Both the position numbers and the translations under genes were made by a program. From Paludibacteraceae bacterium (GTDB lineage: Bacteria; Bacteroidota; Bacteroidia; Bacteroidales; Paludibacteraceae), in assembly GCA_905233415.1 (NCBI GenBank), contig CAJOEX010000014.1, positions 4,082-68,081 on the forward strand: DNA of 64,000 nucleotides, given 5' to 3'. Each line of letters starts with the position of its first letter. Position 1 is the stretch's first letter. Below the pieces are notes generated by a model. That model made no database searches. It worked only from the letters and a program-made list of their open reading frames with translations, and was not told the DNA's origin. Below are positions 1 to 8,515 of this stretch, piece after piece.

Positions 1-200
1 AGTTTCATGTAATCATCTTCGGTCATCGACGAGCCCTCAATAAGGCTGGAGTTACAGGACGAACTGAGCAAGTAGAACTTGAAGTTCTGTGGCGTGAGCA
101 GCTTAGAAGCAAGTTTCTTGACGCGCTTCTCAATCGTAATCGGTTGCTGTGCTTGGTAGTCAGCAAAAAACTCACTATGTATAACCTGTAATGACTCCAT
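1..200 (-). CDS. Fic-family protein, N-terminal part only
   Basis: Partial gene that runs off the left edge; 66 codons are visible from the ATG at 200. The peptide contains SSSCNSSLIEGSSMTEDDY, which resembles the SSxIEGxxxT segment in the N-terminal helical region of Fic/Doc AMP-transferases (seen directly; the family assignment is by recall). The catalytic HPFxxGNGR motif would lie outside the window, so activity cannot be judged. It is transcribed divergently from the antiporter gene and has its own promoter at 229-260. Plausible alternative: another winged-helix/Fic-like accessory protein. Confidence 0.6.
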   Translation of the reverse strand, partial: MESLQVIHSEFFADYQAQQPITIEKRVKKLASKLLTPQNFKFYLLSSSCNSSLIEGSSMTEDDYMK

Positions 201-228
201 TTCCGTGCGCCTTTGCAACTTTAGGCTG

Positions 229-260
229 CAAAATTACTGCTTTTTTATCATATATACAAA
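229..260 (-). promoter_or_regulatory. Promoter of the Fic-like gene
   Basis: On the minus strand a -7 box TAATTTTG (complement at 229-236) and a -33 TTTG (257-260) are separated by 20 nt, the standard Bacteroidetes sigma-ABfr layout, 28 nt before the start codon. Confidence 0.7.
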
Positions 261-363
261 TAAATATGTAAAAATCGTGCAGGAAAGTGTATTTTCTCCC
301 GAAATGCTATTTTTGAGGACTTGAGTTGCGCAGAAAGGGAACCATTCTTGTTGCGTTTTTACA

Positions 364-429
364 ATCTAACGTCAATGTATCGTAAATCTATCGTCAATCT
401 AACGTAAATCTATCGTATATGTATCGTAA
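364..429. repeat. Six 11-nt tandem repeats
   Basis: Six consecutive 11-mers with consensus ATSTAWCGTMA fill 364-429 in the divergent spacer between the Fic-like gene and the antiporter gene. Copies differ at only a few positions. Other 11-nt-period arrays lie at 6397-6451, 28322-28350, 38829-38883 and 47444-47484. Confidence 0.85.
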
Positions 430-509
430 TTGATAGCGGATTTTTGGCTGCATAGGTACAGCTTTTTTCTGACACATGCAAGAGAAAAATGCATTTTTAT
501 GCGTAAAGC

Positions 510-541
510 CTTGCACATTCAAAAAAAATGTAGTAATTTTG
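510..541 (+). promoter_or_regulatory. Promoter of the antiporter gene
   Basis: -7 box TAATTTTG at 534-541 and a CTTG at the -33 position (510-513), 20 nt apart. A perfect 14-bp palindrome AAAAATGCATTTTT (485-498) lies just upstream and could be an operator or hairpin. The leader 560-602 carries three imperfect copies of an AAAGATAATACC-like unit before the ATG. Confidence 0.65.
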
Positions 542-602
542 CACGATTTTTGGCAAATCATTAAAGATACTACCAAAGATAATACCTTAAAGATAATACA
601 TT

Positions 603-1898
603 ATGATAGAACATTTAATTCCCGCGTGGATGCTAATCCCGTTTGCAGTAATGCTGTTGTGTATCGCCGTGCTGCCACTTGTGCCGCACGTTGGCGAATG
701 GTGGGAGCATAACCTGCACAAGTTGTACGTGTCGCTTCTGTTAGGTGTGCCTGTAGGCATCTGGCTGTGCGTGCACAGTATGAGCCACGAACTCATGCAT
801 CAGATGATTTACGACTATGTGCCGTTTATCCTGTTGCTGATGGCGCTGTTTGTCACCACCGGCGGTATCTGTATCCGAGGTGACTTGAAAGCGACTCCGC
901 AAGTGAACACCATTATTTTGGCGATTGGTTGGGTGTTAGCCTCGTTCATGGGAACGACGGGTGCTGCGATGCTGCTTATTCGTTTGTTACTGAGCACAAA
1001 CCAACAGCGTAAATACCGTGTACACACGGTGCTCTTCTTCATCGCCATTGTAGCGAACTGCGGTGGTTTGTTGTCACCGTTGGGAGATCCTCCTTTGTTC
1101 CTGCTGTTCCTGAAGGGTGCTGAATTCACATGGTGGTTGCAGAACATGGTGTTTGAGTGGCTTGTTACCGGTGGATTGCTGCTGATAATCTACTTCCTGA
1201 TTGATGTTTATTTCTACAAGAAAGAGCCGATAGAGAATATCATGGCGGATGTTCGCGAGAGCACAAAGACAGAGATAAGCGGTCTGATTAACATCTTCTG
1301 GCTGCTTTGCGTAATTGCTTCCACTATGTTCATTAACGAGAAGTACATTCCTGCTATGGGCGGACACGCACCGTGGTACCTCAAGTTGCTGCGCGAGTGG
1401 TGCTTCATCGCCATCATCGCCGGTTCGTGGTTAACGACCAAGAAAGCGGTGCGCGTGAAGAACAACTATAGTTGGACACCGATTTTGGAGGTGGCATGTG
1501 TGTTCCTCGGTATTTTCGCAACGATGACTCCGGCGCTGATGTATCTATCGGAGCAGAAAGAAGTAATCGCTGAATTCATCAACGCTCCGTGGCAATACGT
1601 GTATGCAACCGGTTTGCTGTCGTCGTTCCTTGACAATGCCCCAACTGCAATGGTGTTCAACGAGATGGCCTCTCCTGAAGGCTTGAAACTGGCTACCGAT
1701 CCGTTCTTGAAAGCGATCTCAATGGGTGCTGTGTTCTTCGGTTCAATGACGTATATCGGTAACGGACCTAACTTCATGGTTAAATCGATTGCAGAACAGG
1801 AAGGAATCAGTATGCCGTCGTTCTTCGGCTATATGATTAAGTTCAGTCTGATTATTCTCCTGCCGGTATATATCATCGTACAATTGATATTTATTTAG
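603..1898 (+). CDS. Sodium:proton antiporter, NhaD/citrate-transporter superfamily
   Basis: A 431-residue polytopic inner-membrane protein with about 11-12 hydrophobic segments. It has the half-repeat signatures of the ion-transporter superfamily: TGAAMLLIR near residue 120, GGLLSPLGDPPLFLLFLKG near 155-172 and SSFLDNAPTAMVFNEMA near 340. Bacteroidales homologues are annotated as NhaD-like sodium:proton antiporters or citrate transporters; the sequence alone does not settle the substrate. I infer Na+/H+ exchange from the family. The position usually holding proline in TGAAMLLIRP is leucine here. The start is the first ATG, about 60 nt after the -7 box. The gene is monocistronic and ends in a shared terminator. 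Confidence 0.85.
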   Translation: MIEHLIPAWMLIPFAVMLLCIAVLPLVPHVGEWWEHNLHKLYVSLLLGVPVGIWLCVHSMSHELMHQMIYDYVPFILLLMALFVTTGGICIRGDLKATPQVNTIILAIGWVLASFMGTTGAAMLLIRLLLSTNQQRKYRVHTVLFFIAIVANCGGLLSPLGDPPLFLLFLKGAEFTWWLQNMVFEWLVTGGLLLIIYFLIDVYFYKKEPIENIMADVRESTKTEISGLINIFWLLCVIASTMFINEKYIPAMGGHAPWYLKLLREWCFIAIIAGSWLTTKKAVRVKNNYSWTPILEVACVFLGIFATMTPALMYLSEQKEVIAEFINAPWQYVYATGLLSSFLDNAPTAMVFNEMASPEGLKLATDPFLKAISMGAVFFGSMTYIGNGPNFMVKSIAEQEGISMPSFFGYMIKFSLIILLPVYIIVQLIFI

Positions 1899-1942
1899 GA
1901 GCACAGAACACAGACCGGCCTGCGGCCTGACAGAACACAGAT

Positions 1943-1978
1943 AAAAAAATGCACTTTTTACAGAAGTGCATTTTTTTT
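1943..1978. terminator. Bidirectional rho-independent terminator
   Basis: A hairpin with arms AATGCACTT and AAGTGCATT is flanked by A and T tracts, so it can terminate both the antiporter gene (+) and the acyl-CoA ligase gene (-). Confidence 0.85.
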
Positions 1979-1994
1979 GTTATGAGAATAAGAA

Positions 1995-3638
1995 TTACTT
2001 GTACAAGTAGCGTTTGATGGATTGCTTCGGAGTCTTGGCAAACGGTTCCGTGCGCAATTCGAAGTCGGTGAGTTTACTGTAATTCGGCAAGACGGTATTT
2101 ACTTCCGCCAATGCCGTTTGAAGGACCGCTTTTTTCTCATCAACCGGAAGGTTGACAATATCGTCAGAGGGGTAAACAAGTGCAACCAGCTTGCCCTCAC
2201 GCTCCAGCACGACCGACTCACCGACACCCCGCATGGAGTTCAGTTTATCCTCCAGTTCCTCCGGATAGATATTTTGACCGGATGCTCCAAGAATCATATT
2301 CTTACTGCGACCACGCAAGAAAATATTACCTTTTTTGTCTATCACGCCAAGGTCACCCGTGCGCATCCACCCGTCAGCTGTGAAAGCGGCTTTTGTGGCT
2401 TCCTCATTGCGATAGTAGCCCTGCATAACACACGTACCGCGCACCTGCAATTCCCCTGCTTCATGCTCGGGGTCCGACGACTCAATCTTGCATTCATTAT
2501 ACTCAATTCCCTTACCACACGAACGCGGGACATACTCTTTCCACGGGCTGTAAGCCAGCAACGGGCCACACTCTGTCATACCATAACCCACGCAATAAGG
2601 TGCGCCCATTTCCTTGAGGCAGATTTCCACTTCCTCGTTAAGCGCAGCACCACCAATAATGAGGTGACGCAGTTCGCCGCCGAAAGCAGCCATGAGCTTG
2701 TTGTTCACCAGACGGCGAATCAAATGACGTATTCCGGGTGTATGCCAAAGAATGCGCATATGCGGTTTCTTTATAACCGGCAGAATGGATTTACGGATAA
2801 TCTTTTCAATCACCAGAGGCACCGTCAAAATCATGTACGGCTTGACCTCGGCAAACGCTCTCATCAGGATGGACGGCGTCGGAGCCTGCGTGAGGAAGAA
2901 TACATGTGTACCGTCGCAGACCTGATAAAGAAACTCAAACGTCAAACCGAACATATGCGCTATCGGCAACATGGATAACACGCGGTCACCGTGTCTGTGC
3001 GGGATATGATGAATGGCAAACTCCACATTCGAACTGAGGCTGAGGTTTGTCAGCATAACGCCTTTCGGAGAGCCCGTTGAGCCGGATGTATAGTTAATGA
3101 TTGCCAGTTCGTCAAAGTTATCTACAGGATAGTTGAGTTCCGCCAGTTTTGCCCCTTCAGGATGGCCGGAATCATAATCAGAAGCCGCCTTGATGTATGC
3201 CTCCAACGTTTTTTTCTCACGCGCGTAATACATTTCCAAGGTGTCCATATGAACAATGCCCAATAAACCGGTCATATGTTCGGGGTTAATCTTTGTCTTT
3301 ACAACGGGACCGACAAGCAGCAATTTTGCCTGCGAATGCTCCACAAGTTTCTCAATATCCTCCCCCGTAAAATCAGGCAGAATAGAAACAACAACCGCAT
3401 GATAGGTTGTAATCGCGAAAAACGCCATTCCCCAGTTGGCGCAGTTACGTCCGGCAAGAGCAATCTTTTCTCCGGGCTTGATGCCAAGCGCTTTGAACTG
3501 GGCGTGAAGTCGGTCAATAGATGTAGAAAGAGAATGGTAGGTGTACGAATGTGCATCTCCAAAGTTCGTCATAATGGGCGTCTCCCAGTGAGCGCGCATG
3601 TTTTCTTGGAGAAAATCCAAATAATGTCTTGGTTGCAT
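1995..3638 (-). CDS. Long-chain fatty acid:CoA ligase (AMP-forming)
   Basis: A 547-residue ANL-superfamily enzyme that activates a fatty acid via acyl-AMP to acyl-CoA. Visible motifs: the P-loop TSGSTGSPKGVML near residue 180, YGMTECGP near 355 and RTGDLG near 425; the C-terminal lysine region FAKTPKQSIKR is complete. I chose the ATG at 3638 because longer in-frame extensions run back through the promoter and into the upstream TetR gene. The gene lies 90 nt after the tetR stop, with its own promoter overlapped by a palindrome. TetR-controlled acyl-CoA ligases commonly answer to fatty acids or acyl-CoA; that is an inference here. The exact chain length used is unknown. Confidence 0.9.
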   Translation of the reverse strand: MQPRHYLDFLQENMRAHWETPIMTNFGDAHSYTYHSLSTSIDRLHAQFKALGIKPGEKIALAGRNCANWGMAFFAITTYHAVVVSILPDFTGEDIEKLVEHSQAKLLLVGPVVKTKINPEHMTGLLGIVHMDTLEMYYAREKKTLEAYIKAASDYDSGHPEGAKLAELNYPVDNFDELAIINYTSGSTGSPKGVMLTNLSLSSNVEFAIHHIPHRHGDRVLSMLPIAHMFGLTFEFLYQVCDGTHVFFLTQAPTPSILMRAFAEVKPYMILTVPLVIEKIIRKSILPVIKKPHMRILWHTPGIRHLIRRLVNNKLMAAFGGELRHLIIGGAALNEEVEICLKEMGAPYCVGYGMTECGPLLAYSPWKEYVPRSCGKGIEYNECKIESSDPEHEAGELQVRGTCVMQGYYRNEEATKAAFTADGWMRTGDLGVIDKKGNIFLRGRSKNMILGASGQNIYPEELEDKLNSMRGVGESVVLEREGKLVALVYPSDDIVNLPVDEKKAVLQTALAEVNTVLPNYSKLTDFELRTEPFAKTPKQSIKRYLYK

Positions 3639-3665
3639 TTTATTATACTTTTTAAATTCCGCCTG

Positions 3666-3673
3666 CAAAGGTA
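3666..3673 (-). promoter_or_regulatory. -7 box of the acyl-CoA ligase promoter
   Basis: TACCTTTG on the minus strand (complement at 3666-3673), 28 nt before the ligase start. No clean TTTG is present at -33; that region is occupied by the inverted repeat at 3682-3703. Confidence 0.7.
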
Positions 3674-3681
3674 CAGGAATA

Positions 3682-3703
3682 TTTTCGAACACACGTTCGA
3701 AAA
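3682..3703. promoter_or_regulatory. Putative TetR operator (perfect 9-bp inverted repeat)
   Basis: TTTTCGAAC - 4 nt - GTTCGAAAA is a perfect inverted repeat covering the spacer and -33 area of the ligase promoter, directly downstream of the tetR gene. Size and symmetry fit a TetR-family operator. Binding there would block the promoter. The assignment to the neighbouring TetR is inference. Confidence 0.6.
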
Positions 3704-3727
3704 TAGTAGAAAAATGCCAAAAAGACA

Positions 3728-4327
3728 CTATTTTTTTAATTTTATCAAGTCGAAGAGGCAATTATAGTTACGCTTGAACATGGAAAAATCCATTTGCATT
3801 CCCGCCTTTCCGCTATCATAACCATCCTTGATATGCGTAAAAAGCGAAGCCATCGTCTCCACATCAATATCTGGAGAAACCTGCCCCGCATGGATGCTGT
3901 TTCGGAGCGCTTTTTTCCAGAGTTCAAGTTCTTTTTCGTATATACGGAAAGCGAGTTTGTACAAGTGGGGGAAGTGCAGATAAGCCGTATAATAAAGCGC
4001 CATGACGCCGGAAGTATTGACATTCTTGTTTTCAAACTGCGATGCGACATATTCAAGGGAATTAAGGTAATTGAGCATCGCATCAATCATATCCGTGACA
4101 AGCAGCGTGTCGGGTTGGTGCATACAACGGCGTTTAGGCGTGATAAAATACTGCGTCATGATGTAGAAAAACAATTCGTCCTTGTCGCGGAAGTAATAAT
4201 ACATCGTTCCCCGCCCGATATTAAGGGCGGACTGAAGATCAGAGATAGAGACATTGTAATAGCCATTTAACAAAAACAACTCAAGTGCCTTGATGGCTAT
4301 TCGTTCTTTTTTGTCGGAATCAATCAT
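3728..4327 (-). CDS. TetR/AcrR-family transcriptional regulator
   Basis: A 199-residue protein. Residues 8-55 form the TetR helix-turn-helix, ending in the typical IGRGTMYYYFRDKDELF. The remainder is the helical ligand-binding and dimer domain, which does not reveal a ligand. It starts 32 nt after the stop of the TonB receptor gene and is followed by the acyl-CoA ligase gene, so the three may form one transcriptional unit with an internal promoter. A short CATGC/GCATG hairpin lies in the gap before it. Likely target: the palindrome at 3682-3703. Confidence 0.92.
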   Translation of the reverse strand: MIDSDKKERIAIKALELFLLNGYYNVSISDLQSALNIGRGTMYYYFRDKDELFFYIMTQYFITPKRRCMHQPDTLLVTDMIDAMLNYLNSLEYVASQFENKNVNTSGVMALYYTAYLHFPHLYKLAFRIYEKELELWKKALRNSIHAGQVSPDIDVETMASLFTHIKDGYDSGKAGMQMDFSMFKRNYNCLFDLIKLKK

Positions 4328-4359
4328 AATTTATACTGTTAAGTCATGCTTTCGCATGG

Positions 4360-6252
4360 TTAATACTGATATGTTACATGCAATTTTGCCCAAGCACCCG
4401 GCTGGAGCAGACCACCATAATCGTAGTAATGACGATTGGTCATGTTGGTGCATTCCAAAGCGATGCGCCAATGCTTGAGCTTATAATATATTTCCCCGTC
4501 CAACAGGCAAACAGGCCGGTAATTCCGAACGTCGCCTTCGGCATCATTAAACTGACCTTGCCGCGCACGGAAATGAAACGCCCACGAAGCACCAAGACCT
4601 TTGTAAATGCCGTGTTCAAGGCGTACAACAAGTTTGTGACGCAGATAATCCAAGTAACGGGAATTGGTTTGTTCAAGGTTGATATCCAGCGTTGTATAGG
4701 CATAACGCACTTCTATGCGACGCAGCCATTCATTCAAACAATACTGCACGGCACATTCCACGCCTAAAGCGTTTACCCGTTGCTGGTTCTGCGCATGGTA
4801 CGGACGTTTCGTATCTTCCGGCACATAAATCCAATCGATAATATCCCTACCCCAACGATGGTATATTTCCGCCTTGGCGGCAAGCGTTCCCGCTTTGTCA
4901 AAAGACTGTTTGTAAGCGGTTCCAAAAGAGGCCGTCCATGCTTTTTCCGGCTTCAAGTCTTTACTGCCAAGCTGATTTCCTGCGTCGTAATACAAATCCG
5001 TGAATGTCGGCATTCGTAAAGAACGGTTGGCATTGGCATAGAGCGTCACGCCACAGCCGAACGTATATCCCAAATCCGCGCCGGCAGACCAATGATGCCC
5101 GAAGCTTGTGTTATAAGTGCCACTTGCCGCCAAAGAAGCCGAAAAACCTTGCACATGAAAGGTCTGTTGGGCAAAGTAATTGAAATTCAGGCGGTTGTGC
5201 GTGCCTATGTTCGAAGAACGGATATGCTCGTCACGCAATTCAACGCCAAGAGTCGTTTTGCCGACAGACGAGCTGTAATGTGCACGCAAACCGGCTGTAG
5301 CATTCTGCGCGAGGTGGGTGTTGCTGTATTCAGGCTGCCCGCGATGCCATTGGTAATGGTCGTGATTAGCACGGTAGGACAGTTGCGCATCCAAAGACCA
5401 TTTGCCCCAATCATGAGTATAACGCGCGGAACCAAAAGCTGTGCGGGTGGCATCAAACTGGTCCTGCGACCCAAAGCCGTAAAACATGCCCGCTCCAACA
5501 TCCTTGTATTGGGCTCCGGCTTGCAACTCCAACCCTTTCCATGTAGCATTGAGATAGAGGTTTGCTATATCAAAGTCCGTGTTGTCAAGCGCTATCTGTT
5601 CTTTTTCGGACGGTTCAGGTGCATAATAACCGTTGGTGTGACTATATTCGGCAGCAGCCACTACACGCCAATTATTGCGACGCCAACCACCTGTGAGTTC
5701 CGCATCCGCAAAGCGATTCATTCCCAATTGCATGGAAACGTTGTATGTATCTTTTTCGGGCTGTAAGGTAACGATATTAATTGCACCTACAAAGGCATTT
5801 CCACTCACCAGGGAAGATGATGCGCCTTCAAGGACTTCGATGCGCTCAATGGCTGAAACTGGAATCGGAATATTCAACGCGTAATGTCCGGTTTGAGCAT
5901 CACTCACACTTACGCCGTTAAGCATAATGAGCAGTTGGTCAAATGTTCCGCCACGCATACTAACGTCTGCCTGTCCGCCGTTGGCGCCACGTGTCCGGAC
6001 ATCCAAACCGGGGATATTTTGCAACAAATCCGCTACCGTTACAGCAGGCACAGAAGCCATTTCGTCGCGCGATATTTCAGTCACCAAGCGAAAGGCTTGC
6101 GCATTGATTTCTGTCTGTTGAGAGAGTACTTCCACCTCCTGCAAACGCAGTTGCGCCGCCACGGAATCTCTGTCAGCAGCCGCTTCCGCAGCGGAAACGG
6201 TCATCGCGAGCGCACAAAGGTACAATATGGTTGTTGTTTTGGTACTCATCAT
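4360..6252 (-). CDS. TonB-dependent outer-membrane receptor (BtuB-like)
   Basis: About 630 residues after a signal peptide (ending near SAAEA). The plug domain is clear: ISRDEMASVPAVTVADLLQNI, then VSMRGGTFDQLLIMLNGV, then IERIEVLEGASSSLVSGN. A beta-barrel of alternating aromatic strands follows, ending in tyrosine. The protein imports a scarce ligand using TonB energy; the plug resembles vitamin B12/siderophore receptors more than SusC, and there is no SusD partner. I start at the MMSTK double methionine because longer extensions pass through the promoter at 6275-6306. No metal or ligand signature identifies the substrate. Confidence 0.9.
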   Translation of the reverse strand: MMSTKTTTILYLCALAMTVSAAEAAADRDSVAAQLRLQEVEVLSQQTEINAQAFRLVTEISRDEMASVPAVTVADLLQNIPGLDVRTRGANGGQADVSMRGGTFDQLLIMLNGVSVSDAQTGHYALNIPIPVSAIERIEVLEGASSSLVSGNAFVGAINIVTLQPEKDTYNVSMQLGMNRFADAELTGGWRRNNWRVVAAAEYSHTNGYYAPEPSEKEQIALDNTDFDIANLYLNATWKGLELQAGAQYKDVGAGMFYGFGSQDQFDATRTAFGSARYTHDWGKWSLDAQLSYRANHDHYQWHRGQPEYSNTHLAQNATAGLRAHYSSSVGKTTLGVELRDEHIRSSNIGTHNRLNFNYFAQQTFHVQGFSASLAASGTYNTSFGHHWSAGADLGYTFGCGVTLYANANRSLRMPTFTDLYYDAGNQLGSKDLKPEKAWTASFGTAYKQSFDKAGTLAAKAEIYHRWGRDIIDWIYVPEDTKRPYHAQNQQRVNALGVECAVQYCLNEWLRRIEVRYAYTTLDINLEQTNSRYLDYLRHKLVVRLEHGIYKGLGASWAFHFRARQGQFNDAEGDVRNYRPVCLLDGEIYYKLKHWRIALECTNMTNRHYYDYGGLLQPGAWAKLHVTYQY

Positions 6253-6274
6253 TCGAAAATTCGCAAAAAGCGCG

Positions 6275-6306
6275 CAAAAGTACAAAAAAAATTGCAGCCG
6301 TGCAAA
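6275..6306 (-). promoter_or_regulatory. Promoter of the TonB receptor
   Basis: Minus-strand TACTTTTG (6275-6282) and TTTG (6303-6306) with an exact 20-nt gap, 23 nt before the start. Confidence 0.8.
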
Positions 6307-6396
6307 TAAAAATGCCTGTTTTTTGTGTTTTTTGCGGTTTATGCAAATTGCGCAAGGGATTAGCAAGAGCCGATGACGTTCCGGTTTTGAGTGCAG

Positions 6397-6451
6397 TAAC
6401 ATTCGGTTAACATATGGTTAACATTCGGTTAACATTCGGTTAGGATAGCGG
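6397..6451. repeat. 11-nt tandem repeat, then purine-rich low-complexity DNA
   Basis: Four copies of TAACATTCGGT (one with ATATGG) plus a decayed fifth. The rest of the divergent spacer (6452-6600) is strongly purine-rich on the + strand, built of GAAGAACGAGAA- and AAAATGACAAA-like units; no gene is visible there. Confidence 0.85.
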
Positions 6452-6612
6452 AAAAAAGAAAGCGATAAAAGAAAAAGATAAAAACGATAAAAAGGATATA
6501 AAATGACAAGAACGAGAAGAACGAGAAGAGTGAGAAGAACAACAAAATGACAAAATGACAAGAACGGGAAAAAGGACAAAAACGACAAAAATGACAAAAA
6601 AGTGCAAATATA

Positions 6613-6644
6613 TTTGCATATATGGAATTTTTGCAGTAATTTTG
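6613..6644 (+). promoter_or_regulatory. Promoter of the 6665-16985 operon
   Basis: TTTG (6613-6616) and TAATTTTG (6637-6644), 20 nt apart, 20 nt before the first gene. No comparable promoter is evident between the later genes. Confidence 0.8.
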
Positions 6645-6664
6645 TGCGTTTTTAGCGTAAGTTA

Positions 6665-7303
6665 ATGAGTCAGGCAAAAAATGTGGAAATAGAACGGAAG
6701 TTTCTGGTGAAAGGAGACAGCTACAAGGAACTTGCAATCAAGCACTACGAGATTGTGCAGGGGTATTTGTGCAAAGGCGAAGGAAAGACCGTCCGCGTGC
6801 GGATTCGTGACAATCAGGCATTTCTGACAATTAAAGGCGGAAGGATAGAGGCTAAAGACGAAAGTTTAGAGGCGAAAGGCGAAAAGTTAGAGGCGAAAGG
6901 CGAAAAGTTAGAGGCGAAAGGCGAAAGGGCGCAAGGATTGGCACGGTTTGAGTGGGAAAAGGAAATAAGTGTAGCGGATGCCAAAGAATTGCTGCAATTG
7001 GCGCTGCCAGGACTGATTGAGAAAACGAGGTGGATTGTGCCGGCGAATCATGGTGAAAGGGAAGAGGCGAAAGGCGAAAGGCAAGAGATTATTGGCGAAA
7101 GGCAAGAGATTATTGGCGAAAAGGAAGGAGCAAGGGAAGGCAAAAGGGAATTGGTGTGGGAAGTGGACGAATTTCACGGGAGACTGGAAGGACGGACACT
7201 TGCAGAAATAGAACTGGATTACGAAAGCCAAGCGTTCGAGAAGCCGGCATTCATAGGAGAAGAAGTAACCGGAAGGCCGGAGTACTACAATGCGAATATG
7301 TAG
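6665..7303 (+). CDS. CYTH-domain triphosphate tunnel enzyme with repeat-expanded loops
   Basis: A 212-residue member of the CYTH (adenylate cyclase/thiamine triphosphatase) superfamily; typical bacterial members are about 155 residues. The ExExK signature is at E8-E10-K12, with RVRI and LTIKGG following in the barrel, and the acidic/basic tunnel residues of EWEKEI, VDEF and AEIELD all present. Two low-complexity charged insertions (about residues 62-89 and 130-160), encoded by 21-nt tandem repeats, account for the extra length. Substrate (inorganic triphosphate or another triphosphate) cannot be deduced. First gene of the long operon. Confidence 0.88.
   Translation: MSQAKNVEIERKFLVKGDSYKELAIKHYEIVQGYLCKGEGKTVRVRIRDNQAFLTIKGGRIEAKDESLEAKGEKLEAKGEKLEAKGERAQGLARFEWEKEISVADAKELLQLALPGLIEKTRWIVPANHGEREEAKGERQEIIGERQEIIGEKEGAREGKRELVWEVDEFHGRLEGRTLAEIELDYESQAFEKPAFIGEEVTGRPEYYNANM
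6848..6931 (+). repeat. In-frame 21-nt repeat, four copies
   Basis: Four 21-nt units (consensus GAGGCGAAAGGCGAAAAGTT plus A), two in the middle identical, encode EAKGEKL-type heptads inside the CYTH gene. Confidence 0.9.
7061..7135 (+). repeat. Second in-frame repeat block of the CYTH gene
   Basis: Related GGCGAAAGG units, including a 21-nt unit repeated twice that encodes RQEIIGE, form a second insertion between the conserved halves of the CYTH barrel. Confidence 0.85.
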
Positions 7304-7466
7304 GTTCAGTCGTGTCCGCTAAAAAGATGAAAAAACAAACAAAACAAACATGTTCGTTTCAAAACTTATAATTGTAGGATGACTTGTGAAACAAGTATTC
7401 TCGATGTATAGAATCAAAGTTTTGATGGACAGCAATGATGTAGACAAAAGGCGAAAGTATAGACTA

Positions 7467-8513
7467 ATGAATAGAAAAAAGAAAATATGGATTAGTGTTG
7501 GGGCAATAATGCTACTGATAGCAATCACCGGTGCGGTGTTTATCTGGGAGCAATATTACCGAATGAACGTGTGCAACTTCTCGTCCAACGACGGTGAAAG
7601 CCACGGTTACTACATACTGCCGGACGCAAGTATTGACAGCGTGCTGGAGATCGTTCTGCAAGACTATAAAATTGCTGCGGAAACCGACTTCAAGTGGCAC
7701 AAGAAACGCCTGCTATTCAATTCCGTGAAACCCGGTTACTACCGTTTTCCGGCAAAAATGGGTAACAGAGAATTCATGACGAAACTGCAACTCGGACAAC
7801 AAACACCCATCCGCCTGACATTCAACAACCAAATCCGGACGCGCGAACAGTTGGCCGGACGTTTGGCGAAACAGCTGCTGTTAGATTCCGTGTCAATAAT
7901 AGAGCGTCTGGACAGTACGGGATACATGCAACAATACGGATTAAACCGTGAAACGGCTGTGTGCATGTTCCTACCCGATACTTACGAAGTATATTGGACG
8001 ACCACGCCGGACAAGCTGTTTGACCGCATGTACAAGGAATACCAGCGTTTCTGGAATGTAGGACGCTTGCACAAGGCTGATTCATTAGGTCTCAAGCCGA
8101 CCGAAGTGGCGACTTTGGCATCCATTGTAGAATCAGAAACACACCGGCAGGCGGAGTTTCCAACCATCGCTTCGCTGTATCTGAACAGACTGCGTTTGGG
8201 AATGCCGCTGCAAGCCTGTCCGACGGTGATTTTTGCGGTTGGAGACTTCAAAATGCGCCGCGTGCTGAAACGGCATTTGCGGATTGAATCTCCTTACAAC
8301 ACCTATATAAACAGAGGTTTGCCGCCAGGACCGATTCGTTGTGCACGCGGTTCGACGATAGACTCCGTGCTATGTGCGCCAAAGACGGATTATCTGTTCA
8401 TGTGCGCCAATCCGGACTGGTCCGGCACACATTTGTTCTCTTCCAGTTACGGCAAACATGCAGCCGCAGCCAAAGAATACCAGAAAGAATTAAATGCCCG
8501 ACAAATACACTGA
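7467..8513 (+). CDS. mltG: Endolytic murein transglycosylase MltG
   Basis: A 348-residue YceG/MltG family protein that cleaves nascent glycan strands in the periplasm. It has a short cytoplasmic start, one membrane helix (about residues 6-26) and the catalytic ASIVESET segment containing the family's glutamate, then LYLNRLRLGMPLQACPTV, SPYNTY and GLPPGPI. I start at ATG 7467 because the MNRKKK start fits the family; an upstream in-frame extension exists. The gap from the CYTH gene is 163 nt and shows no clear promoter. panB starts 2 nt after its stop. Confidence 0.95.
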   Translation: MNRKKKIWISVGAIMLLIAITGAVFIWEQYYRMNVCNFSSNDGESHGYYILPDASIDSVLEIVLQDYKIAAETDFKWHKKRLLFNSVKPGYYRFPAKMGNREFMTKLQLGQQTPIRLTFNNQIRTREQLAGRLAKQLLLDSVSIIERLDSTGYMQQYGLNRETAVCMFLPDTYEVYWTTTPDKLFDRMYKEYQRFWNVGRLHKADSLGLKPTEVATLASIVESETHRQAEFPTIASLYLNRLRLGMPLQACPTVIFAVGDFKMRRVLKRHLRIESPYNTYINRGLPPGPIRCARGSTIDSVLCAPKTDYLFMCANPDWSGTHLFSSSYGKHAAAAKEYQKELNARQIH

Positions 8514-8515
8514 TT

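Noticed and set aside
364-429. CRISPR array
   Set aside because: Units are 11 nt with no spacers, and no cas gene is in the window.
2022-2978. 318-codon open frame on the + strand
   Set aside because: Lies antisense to the acyl-CoA ligase, whose motifs are clear; no recognisable protein in this frame.
7017-7211. Lysine-rich 64-codon frame (KGKRRKAKG type)
   Set aside because: Is the alternative frame of the CYTH repeat block.
8339-8515. Upstream extension of panB
   Set aside because: Would overlap mltG by 175 nt and adds residues not seen in PanB.
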